A stretch of DNA of 64,000 nt from Galbula dea (lineage: Eukaryota > Chordata > Aves > Piciformes > Galbulidae). A model generated the notes under the pieces. That model was not told where the DNA came from and searched no databases. It worked only from the letters and a program-made list of their open reading frames with translations. The position numbers and the translations under genes are program-made. Positions within the stretch are counted from its first letter, which is position 1, and the number at the start of each line of letters is the position of its first letter. The stretch is taken from the NCBI GenBank assembly GCA_013399015.1, contig VWZX01010273.1, positions 2,761,944 to 2,825,943 on the forward strand, in the 5' to 3' direction. Positions 39,089 through 48,280 of the stretch are shown piece after piece.

Positions 39089-42000
39089 AGAATTTTGAGA
39101 AATTCATAGTAAACCACTATCTGAAAAGAACAGGCTCCTCTCCTTGGTCATTACTTGAATTATTTTGCTGAGCATGAAAACTTTTTAAAATTAGCTGTTC
39201 ATTTTCAAATTGCTAACCAGCTTGATTTCCCACACTTGCCTATTTTTATCACATTTGGATGGTGCCTATTACTGGGAGCTGTGAGGGTGGAGGTTTAATT
39301 TGTGTCATTAATGTTCTAAATAAAGATGCCTGCCCGCCACGTGGCTGGTGGCTTCACAGGGGAATGATCCACCAGCTCGCTGCCCCATTGCTGGTGGGGA
39401 CCGAGGTTGAGCAGTGACATCTGTGGCTGTGACCTGAAGAAAGGGGCTGGTGTGGCTGGGGACATGTCCACAGCTCAAGTAGGTCCTGGCAGAGCTGCCT
39501 GTGGTGGCTTGGTGGCTCCTGTGCAGGGGTGTTGGTGCTGGTTTTGGCCCATTAAAGGGTTGCTGGTTATGCCCGCCTCACCCAAGGGCTGATTTTCACC
39601 TTTAGGGGCCTTGCCCGTGCTGGGTGAGCAAGGGCAAGGGTGTCACTCAGGATCCTTGTGGAGACCTTTGTGGGGGCTGATTCTTAGCTGCTTTAGGCTG
39701 ATTTTGGAAATAACTTTAGTGGGGGAGGACTCCCTGCACAAGGGCCCTCTGTTAGAGCAACAACTGCTTCTCCTCGGGAGAGGTGGGTGGGAGCCTCCCC
39801 ACTTTGCAGCTGCTTCTACTTATTTTGTACAAGAAGAGCAGAAACGTCAGTCCCCCATGCTGCCTGTGAGGTGTGTGGGATCACCATAGTCTCCTGTGTT
39901 TAGACTGGTGCTCCTCAGGGATGGGACAGTAGTTTGGGAAGGCAGAAGTATCCTTCGTCCTGCTGGTTAGCAGGAGCAGCGCTGCCTTGTGGGCCTGGCT
40001 GTTCCCCTGTGGGGGACACAATGAGACTTTGGCACCTTGCAAAGCCTTGAAAGTTTTTTTAGCCTCTGCACTGTTTTCTACCTAAACCTACTTTTTTCTT
40101 TCTACCTGTATTATAAAAGATACTCTGTGGTGTACAATGGCTCTTCCTCAGCATCAGTCCAGGGAGAGTTATAGTTTGCAATTGCACTGACTGCACAGAT
40201 GGAAATGAGAGAGAAAGCCTGAATTTGAAAGGAAAAAACCAACAAGAAGCAGCCTGGAAAATACCCTTGGAAAAGATTCCTTTGCTGTGAAGGCGTTTTA
40301 TCTGATGTTTTACCTCCCCGTGCCTCTCTTTGATACCTGAACCAAAACAGTCGAAGAGCATCATAGCAGATGACAAGAAGAAGGAGCTGAACATTTATTG
40401 TTCATAAATCTGACCTCTTCTCTCCTGTCAGGCAGTTTCCCAGATAAGTGCAACAGGGAGAGAGAGGGATGGTGTGTATGGAATAGTATTTCCACAGCTG
40501 AGCTATCCTTTGAGAAAAACAGTACTATGTATTAACGAGCATTTTTCACCCTAAGGTTTCTAATGGCCAATTAAAGAAGTTCTTTGAGCCTCCATTTGTT
40601 TCACTCTTCTCACTCCCAAGAGCAGAAAAGGATCTTTTTTAAGATTATTAAGCTTTCCTTTCTTGAGAATCCTTTCTATTAGTATCTGTCAGAGTTGGTA
40701 AAGAAAAGGACCAGTGCTTGGTGGATAATATAAAGGCTGTAAACCTTTAGTCTGGGACATCTATATTTGTCAGGCAGTCCTTATGTTTGTGTTACGGCTT
40801 TTTGGTAGTCCAAACAAGAAGTGATGTCTTTTCAGATCATTGTGGCGGAGCCCAGCTCATTTAGTGAGCCTCATAATGCTACAGTATCTTCTGCCATGGC
40901 TAAACATGGTTCACGTTTCTTTGCTGTGTTGTAAGCGTGGCTGTAAGTAAAACATGAAGCTGTTGCCTCAGCCACTTTGCACAGTTTCTTGTAGAGTTCC
41001 TCCTCCCTAAGTCAGATTTTTTCACCCTGTTGACTCTTCTCAAGGCAGGCTCTAGCTAGACTTCACCTTAAGGGGAAGCAATCACTTTGCAAAACCACAA
41101 TCTTGTTAGTCATAACCCTGCTGGGCTAGATAGCAGCTAGAGAAACCCTGCATTGATTCAAGCTAAAACGTTTCATGGGTGGACTGTGGCTCAACTGGAG
41201 GCAGCACATGACTGATATTTTGAATAATACAGTCTAGACTTTCAGTGCTTGGTGTTTTTTACAAAGCTACTTTTCCTATCAAGTGGCTGCCTGGGAATCT
41301 GAGCTTTCCTTTAAAAATGTTTTTTTACCTTTCTTGACTTGGAAGAAAACTCTGAAACCCTGAGAAGGTTTAACTCTTCCTTCCTCAGCTATGACCGAGA
41401 GCTGCATGAGACTGTCTTTATGGGCAAGGGGTGGCTGGAGTGACCTGTGATGTACCTGAAACATCTTTGGTACAGATGTAGGAGCAGGAGATGGCAAGGC
41501 ATCCTTTACATCGCCTTATAGAGTCATTGACCTCGCAGAGTCACTGGCTGCTGCTAAGGACAACCTGAAACTGTATTTTCCACCAAAAAAACCTATTCTG
41601 GGTGCTTAATGTATGCACATACTTAACGATGTGCAAAGAAATTACTTTCTGGTGAGGGGACATTCTCCAATTAATTCAAAATGTGCATTTAGAAATCGAA
41701 TATGTTCCTACCACCTATCATTCTGATTATTGCAGTATAGTGATCTCTGAATCTCACCAGGTTGCAGAGGGCTGCTCTTGCAGGCTTCCACCCCTTCAGG
41801 CTCCACATTGGCAGGTAGTGAAATTCTTCTTCCTGTTTCTCTTTTAATTTTTGTTCACCTCTCTACTATCTGCTTAACTTGGTGGGTAACAAATTATTTT
41901 CTTACCTTCCTCATTTTCAGCTTGCTGCTAGATCAGTTTTCGTATTTTCTACACATAGGCTGCTCTTGTCCCCTGTGCTGAATGCAAATAACTCCATAAC

Positions 42001-42895
42001 TCAAGGCTTGTTGAACAAGTATATTTAAGTTATTACGACTCATGGAGAAGTAACATAATATGCAGAGAAAATAAACAGGGCACCACATAAAACTGTGTTA
42101 CCTTCCATGTCAGCAATATTTAGGAAGGAAATTATTTGGAAAGAAAATGTTAGCTTGTATAGGTAGCATAATGTGTGACTGAAGAAGAGTCAAATAGCCA
42201 TTTCAGAAACTTGGAAATACTATACATTTCCAAGAGAAACAGAGCTCTGAATAACAAACTACAGTGTTGATTGGTCCCACTGCAGCAGGACTTCGTTACT
42301 GCAGGGTGACCACTCTTGTGCATAAAGTTAAGGGTGTGATTGATAACCTGCTGAACGAGGACAGTGATTTCTGTCAGTGGAGAAGGCAGAGTGTTTTCTG
42401 GCAGAAAGGATAGACTTTGCTGTCCTACTCATAAAGTTAAAACGTGGAGAAATTCTGATGCAAAACCATAACTTCTAGGGAGGTGGCACTGGGACTCAGG
42501 TGGCACACAACCTTCTCAAGAGCAGCTGCACCTCGCAGCAGGAGTCCATACGGGCAAACAGCACTTGGCACAGTCAGATGCAAAACCAGAAGAGCCCAGA
42601 CCTCCTCTGGCCAAGGAGGTCCCTCTCTGCCTGCAAGTAGCTGCAGGGAAAGCACTAGACATGTAGCCCTCTGTGTAGTTTGTGTGACATGTACAATATC
42701 TATTAAGGAGAAGGAAGAGACATAGTGACGAACAATGAGAAATGCTGATTAATAGTTTGCACAGGAAAAATGGAATAGGTGTAAGAAAACATAAGCTTCA
42801 TATGCATAGAGTTCATATGTTTAAATGTTGTCTTTTGATGGTGTTTATGGATGTGATGCTGCTCATCCCTTATTGTGAATTTTTCTTTGTTTCAG

Positions 42896-42960
42896 GTAGG
42901 AATGAATTGATAGCCAGATACATCAAACTTAGAACAGGGAAGACACGGACCAGGAAGCAG
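42896..42960 (+). CDS. TEAD1: TEAD1 exon: TEA domain, middle part
   Basis: The acceptor is ...tttgtttcag just before 42896 and the donor is gtaaaa just after 42960. The 65-bp exon begins with the last two bases of a split Gly codon (human Gly68) and then encodes 21 residues, beginning RNELIARYIKLRTGK and ending RKQ. This is the near-invariant segment of the TEA/ATTS DNA-binding domain that covers helix 2 and the loop into helix 3. The exon ends in phase 0, so either of the two following 63-bp exons can be joined in frame. It lies 2.7 kb upstream of those exons. The preceding exon, which should end with the first G of the Gly codon, was not found in the 42.9 kb upstream. Identification rests on an essentially perfect match to the vertebrate TEAD consensus. 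This exon alone would not separate TEAD1 from its paralogs; its neighbours do. Confidence 0.97.
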
Positions 42961-45677
42961 GTAAAATAACCCAGTGGGGAAGTATGCATGTCAGTAAAGG
43001 ACAAAACATGGCATTTGTGGCTGCAGTGGCTGTCTGTGCTTCAGCTCTGATGAGATGATGTAGTGACTTCACTTTTCTACTTAAAACTCTGGGTTTTCAT
43101 GTTGTGCATCATTTCAGTGGCAGTCTGAAGACATATTTTTTATTAACCTACCTATACATAAAGGTATTATCCACTGTAGTTCAGGGAAAAAGAATCAAAA
43201 GTTGAAACAGAAACATAAAAAGCATATGGCTTATTTCTCTATAAAGACAATTACAGAACATAATTATTGTTTTGAGATGGTGAATAATGGATCTTCTAAA
43301 AGTCCAGTCAGTTTGCCTATATAATAGAAGTTATGATCCTTGGATATGAGAGGGAGATAAATAAAAACTATTTAGCACGACTGATTGTAATCATACTCTC
43401 TGCTCATGGGCCGTACTTGCTATAGGCTGAAAATATAATTTAAAAAGTCTCCTAAGAGCCTTCAGGCTCCTGGTCTGTGACCACAGTAAGATTTCATACA
43501 TCAGAGTCAGAATAAACCTCTAACCAGTCTTAAGTCTTTTTCAGATCATTATCACATAACTATTATCTCATATGACTAAATCCTTTAGTTTTTAATATCC
43601 ACGGTGATCAGAAGCCTTAGGGAAGGCACACACTCCCTGTAGTTTGTGGTGATTACTAAACTCTTGTTGTGTTTCAAAATGCTTTGCAAATTGCAGAGTC
43701 TTCTCGCTTTCTTCAGTGCCAAGTGCAAGATTCCCCTTCTCCCCATCCACGTGTGTGACCAAGGGGAAGGCAGAGGCTTGTATGCTTGCATGTTGCACAT
43801 TTTGTAGTGCAGGGAAAGGTGACACTGAATCAGCACACACAAAGATGGCCTGCTGCCAGCACTTGGATTTCAAGCACTTTGAACTGGGTGATATTTTGCC
43901 CTAGGTGGTGTCCTTTGTCAGTTGGGAAGAAAACATGTGCAAGGGATGAAGAAAGACATGAGAAAGGAGAGAAATCACAGCACTTGAAGAAGGAACAAAC
44001 AAAAGACTGTCAAAGAAATCTAAACCAAAAAAGTCCCAAGTTCTGCCCTGCTATGCCCATGAGAGCTCCAAGAGTTGAGGGTTATGCTGGGAGCTTAAAA
44101 TTATGTCAAAATACAGATATTGGGGCTAGATCCTTGTCCAGTGTGTGCAGTGAAACCAAGAGGGCTATGATGGCTTACCTATGGCAGTTTTCTGCCTCTG
44201 TACTTGTACATCCCTCTGTAGAAATTCATAAATCACTTTAGGGCAAGTGTTTAGAAAAGTTTGTTGTTACTTTTGAGTTTCAACTGAGCTATTAAAAGTT
44301 ACGATTCTACTTCTTGTATAAACTTTAACACCACTAATATCCCACTGAAAGCAAAGCAAATGAACACATGAAAACCTGGTCTGTGTGTTGACTACAAAAT
44401 TACTTAGTAAACAGTAGCATAACTCTGAATTACTGCAAACTGGTTCCCGAGCTGCTCCCCAAAGAAATCTCTGAAGCTACCCTTCAGGGGCTATTATGTT
44501 TGCTTCCATACTAAAACCACAGCCTTTCTGGTACTGTTGTCATGGAATAGTATTATAGAGGCAGGAATTCAAGCTTTGTTTCTCCTTTTCTTTTTCTTTG
44601 TTCTTTTCCAGACAGGAATTGTAAATAACTTAGGAAAAATGTATACCACCTAATATGGTATGCCCTGGCTCAAACAAGAATGAGATATTTCTCTTTAGTG
44701 GTTTTTACCATCACTGCAGGTTTTAAACCTTCACACAGAGGCCTATAGGATGCTGAGTGCTACCGAGCAATGCTGGGAAGCATCATTTAACCTTCATCAT
44801 GAATAGAATGGATTTCAGTACGTGTCTGAGTAAATAGGAACGTGAATCTGGGCCTAGACTCTTCACTGCACAGGCAGCAACTTCTGACCAATACCTGGTT
44901 TAGTGCAGGACTGGGTTTACACACATTTCTTAACAAAATGTAATGATGGGCCAAACCTAGACATCACTTGGGCTGATGTCAAGTTACTGCTCCCCATATA
45001 CATGATTGTTTTGTGAGCAGACTTGATAGTGAAACTACCAAGGAAGCCAGCACAGGTTAAGGCACCTATATTGTGCCAGTATTTTATTATTCGTGCCAGA
45101 ATATAAAACGTGTCAATGGGGTCAAAATGCAACCTGAGGCTCCTCATGGGAGCTACAGAGAAAAATAAATAACGTATAAAACTTGGTGCCAAGTTATGTC
45201 TCAAGCCTAGTGGCAAATGGTCAGAGTGGGCATCTGCATCCCTGGCAGATTGGGTAGAAATCCTGATGGCTCTCTGTGCCAGAACTCAGGGCCTGGCCAT
45301 GGATGGGATCGGTAGCAAAGCATGTGGGCTGCCTCCAACTGTGAGCTAGTGTCTTCTCTCTTGTAGCTGAATGCACAACCTGGTGGGTTACACTTCTTTC
45401 CTTTTTCTTTTTTTTTTCCCCTGTTCTTTCCCCCCCACCCCCTTAAGTGACTGCAGTGATGACCTGTATTGTTACGCCTTGGTGCTGAGAGCTTGGTATC
45501 TGGCTGGGAATGTGGTATCTTTAACAGCAGAGCTTACTGAAGATGAAAATAACTTCCTCTTCTAGGAAACATTATTTTTCTTTTTTTAAAAAATAGACAT
45601 TTTAAATTTGATTTGATTTTTGTTTTTCTTTTGTTTGTTGTTTTGTTTTTTTTTTCCTATAAACCTGAACAATGTAG
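42961..45677. other. TEAD1: TEAD1 intron between TEA-domain exon and exon A
   Basis: A 2717-bp intron bounded by gtaaaa and ...caatgtag. It contains no other recognisable exon. A stretch at 43585-44241 is open in several frames on both strands without known motifs. C/T-rich tracts occur at 45400-45442 and the T-rich tract before exon A is listed separately. Confidence 0.85.
45608..45677 (+). promoter_or_regulatory. TEAD1: T-rich splicing control region and acceptor of exon A
   Basis: A long T-rich stretch with TTTCTTTTG-type motifs ends at about 45657, followed by tataaacctgaacaatgtag, which is purine-rich up to the AG. The branch point and pyrimidine tract therefore seem displaced upstream. 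Such arrangements are typical of regulated exons bound by PTB, TIA or CELF-type proteins. The function is inferred from sequence alone. Confidence 0.5.
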
Positions 45678-45740
45678 GTGTCTAGTCACATACAGGTCTT
45701 AGCAAGAAAGAAAGTTCGAGAAATTCAAGCCGCCATTAAG
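45678..45740 (+). CDS. TEAD1: TEAD1 alternative exon A (variant end of TEA domain)
   Basis: The acceptor is ...caatgtag and the donor is gtacgt. The 63-bp, phase 0/0 exon encodes 21 residues beginning VSSHIQVLAR and continuing KKVREIQAAIK. It aligns without gaps to exon B 88 bp downstream. The first ten residues are identical; most of the remainder differs (by hand, 13/21 residues and about 45/63 bases identical). The divergent half resembles the equivalent part of TEAD3, TEAD4 and Drosophila Scalloped (KKVRE, REIQA) more than canonical TEAD1. Ser102 of canonical TEAD1 (RRKS) is Val here. There is no stop and both splice sites are good, so it reads as a functional alternative exon, not a decayed duplicate. 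The acceptor is weak close up: a T-rich tract ends about 20 nt before the AG. It is inferred to be used instead of exon B in some tissues. Joining both exons would also keep the frame. Confidence 0.88.
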
Positions 45741-45828
45741 GTACGTTTGGCTTGCCCAGTTGTAGGGGGCTTTTCATCTCCATGGTTACAGGCTTTTCCT
45801 TTGTTTCCTCCCTTCCCCTACCCTGCAG
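45741..45828. other. TEAD1: 88-bp intron between alternative exons A and B
   Basis: Bounded by gtacgt and ...ccctgcag with a strong pyrimidine tract from about 45791. It is short, but possibly still above the minimum for splicing. It contains nothing else. Confidence 0.85.
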
Positions 45829-45891
45829 GTGTCTAGTCACATTCAGGTTCTTGCCAGAAGGAAATCTCGTGATTTTCATTCCAAGCTGAAG
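45829..45891 (+). CDS. TEAD1: TEAD1 exon B (canonical end of TEA domain)
   Basis: A strong pyrimidine tract and acceptor (ccttcccctaccctgcag) precede it and the donor gtatgc follows. The 63-bp, phase 0/0 exon encodes 21 residues beginning VSSHIQVLARRKSR and ending DFHSKLK, identical to canonical human TEAD1 Val90-Lys110 as I recall it. It forms helix 3 of the TEA domain, the helix that reads the MCAT element, and the basic stretch after it. The RRKS sequence includes Ser102, reported for TEF-1 as a PKA phosphorylation site that lowers DNA binding (established knowledge, from memory). A TGCATG motif at 46000-46005, about 109 nt past the donor, fits an RBFOX site favouring inclusion of this exon (inference). 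Exon A, its diverged copy, lies 88 bp upstream. Confidence 0.97.
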
Positions 45892-45999
45892 GTATGCGCT
45901 TTTCTGCTTTTGGGCTTGTGGTTGCTATGCCTGTCCCTTCCTCCTCCCCGCGGTGATGGGCGAGCGCCTGGTGCTGCCGTGCCTGTAACCTCATTTTCC

Positions 46000-46005
46000 T
46001 GCATG
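46000..46005 (+). promoter_or_regulatory. TEAD1: TGCATG, candidate RBFOX splicing enhancer
   Basis: An exact TGCATG lies about 109 nt downstream of the exon B donor. RBFOX proteins bind UGCAUG, and a downstream position usually promotes inclusion of the preceding exon. A single hexamer can be chance. Confidence 0.4.
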
Positions 46006-48240
46006 TGGTAGCTGTCTGCGTCTCTTTGTGTTTAATCTCTGGTTTCTGCACTAGCATCCACATTAAAAATGTTGTTTTAACACTGTCCAAATGCAAAGTG
46101 AACTACTCTTTTAACAACTCAGCACCTAAACCTAGTTTTTAACCCATTACTCTATTTTTAAAATTTTTTTTAACCATTGAGTCCTAGGAGCGTATCTAAA
46201 TACACAGGGATTTTATGGAGTTGTGTATATGCTTTTTCTTTTTTGCTTTTTCTAGAGGGATAATAGGGGTAATTGGTTTCCATGCCCAAATGTTTTTTGT
46301 CTGTGCTTTCAAAATGCTATCAAGAATACTTAAAATAGATAATTTATTCCAACTGTCAGAGAGCACAGCTTATCAAAATTGCTCTAACTAGAAGGTGTTT
46401 CTAGAGTACAATCTAGTATCACCTCAAGTTATGTACTATTTCCAAGATTCCCTGAAATATTATTTTTTCAAGTAAAATATTGACATTTCATCTTTGGAAA
46501 GCCTCAGTCAAAGTCCTGTTCAGGGAATATTAAGTATGTTTGCTTAATCTGACATGATGAAGTGTATGTGTCCCTATTTTCCCTGCTTTCCATAAAGTAT
46601 ATTTTAAGGCTAAAAAGAAACTCTTGGAAGCGCTTAATAGGGGTTTCTTGGATTGCTTGGGGTTTTTGTTGTCTTTTTTTCTTTTAAGTTTTACAGCAGA
46701 GATTTTGGGATTCTTTTTGTTTTGTTTTCACATTATTTGAAACTAGAAGAGGGAGTTTTGCAATTTTTGCTGGTTTTTGATTTCTGGATTTTTTTCTTTC
46801 TTTTTAATAAAAAGCAGAGGAAATTGTAAATCTTTACTTCCCTTCTTTTTTCTTTTTTTCCCCTAAATGAGAACAAATCATGGTTTTGTTCTAGCTGAAA
46901 GGCAAAATGTTTTAGGAAGTAATTTCACAGTACTAAGCAGTGAGCACTGCAGATGCTTACCACGATCCTGGAAGTACAGCATATAAATAACAGCCTGGCT
47001 TTGTAACAGGCCTCCTTGATAGAAGCACTGGGTTTTTCGTCCGCAGTGGGCAGCATGCTGGCAAGCTTGTATGGCTGTTGGTGGCTGGCTTTTTAGCTGC
47101 ACTGGCTGAGCAGTTGGGGTTTGTAAAGAACAACTAAGACAACTTAAACATACTGCTTTTTAACCAAGGGTGCAATAATACAGAGATATGTAGCATTTTA
47201 AGCTCAATTTTCAATCCTTGATGCCTAAAATTAAGCCTGTAAATAGGTGGCGTTACGTTCAGAGGTGCTCAGTACCAGTAGCTCTCTGGGAGTTTTATAG
47301 GACTGGTGAGCACTCAGGATAACAACAATCAGGAAGCCTACTTAGATACCAAAATATAGGCCTAGGAGCATAACAAAAATACTGGATTTACTGTTACAAA
47401 ATATTTCCCTTTCTGAATGCCTCCAAAAATTTAAAATAGAAAGACATTTATAATGCAAAAAGTATTTTTAAGTACAGCACCTGCTGTCTGAATTTTATTG
47501 AAGCTTTCCAAAGGAGAAAGAAGTTAGCTAAACACTAATAATCTTTGAGACCTCTAGCCTACATACCATTTGCAGTAAATAGAGATCCAGAGGGACTTTT
47601 CACTTTAAACTGGAGAAGATCTGTTACAGTAGCAAAATATTTTGCAAAGACTTCAGACCTTGCTGTCCCTTCCCACCTGTCAATGAGCTGCAGCTCCCTG
47701 AGGGCTGAGTAGAAAGTGGAGGAGCTGCCATTTTGGTGCAAGGAATTGATTGCTTTGGGATGAGTCACCCACCTCCACACCCCTGACGCTCTGCAGAAGC
47801 ATTTGCTTTGGCTCTGTAAGGACTACATGATGAGGACAGAATGCATGCTGGTGGCAGAGGTTTGGTGGCCCCTGGCCTTGCTGCCCTCCAGGCATCACTA
47901 ACGGCAAAAGCTGCACCAGCCCTTTCCAAGTGGGTCTTGCTGGCCACTGGGGTCCAGACTACTCCTCTTACCCTTGCTCTGAGGTCCTCGTGCTTCCCCC
48001 AAGGATTTAGCCCTTCAAGGAGCCCTGACACAGTCCTGGTGACTCCTTCATGGCCCCTAGCCTGAGGGGTGCCTGGAAAAGGCAGAGGAGCCAGGCTCTC
48101 CCTATCTCCCTCCACTTTTCTTGGCAGTCTTGGTCTCAGCAAACAAGGTGCCATGACATGATGTCTGCTGCCTTACACAGGCCCCTTCTGGAGTGGTTGC
48201 AGCCTCCCCACAGGCCTTTCTCATGTTTCCATATGGGAGA

Positions 48241-48280
48241 AATGAAACTCTGATGCAAGAAATGAAACTTTGATGCAAGA
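48241..48280. repeat. 20-bp tandem duplication
   Basis: The unit aatgaaactctgatgcaaga is followed directly by a copy differing at one base (c to t). Two units only. Confidence 0.85.

Larger units (their letters stand above)
35349..42895. other. Non-coding, probable intron before the first visible TEAD1 exon
   Basis: No recognisable exon up to the acceptor at 42895. It has a TG/CA simple repeat (about 35919-35955), T-runs at 37311-37326 and 37829-37862, a GC-richer patch with three overlapping minus-strand frames (38611-39088), and a second GC-rich stretch (39330-39800). Confidence 0.55.

Noticed and set aside
42742..42969. 75-codon frame covering the TEA-domain exon
   Set aside because: Only 42896-42960 matches TEAD. 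The preceding part is intron translated by read-through, ending at the pyrimidine-rich acceptor.
43786..44241. 151-codon plus-strand open frame in the intron before exon A
   Set aside because: The same interval is open in several other frames on both strands, the peptide has no known motif, and it lies inside a TEAD1 intron without splice sites that join it in frame. Treated as chance.
45829..46011. Continuous 60-codon frame running from exon B into the intron
   Set aside because: The frame simply reads through the gtatgc donor at 45892. The coding part ends at 45891, as the family sequence shows.
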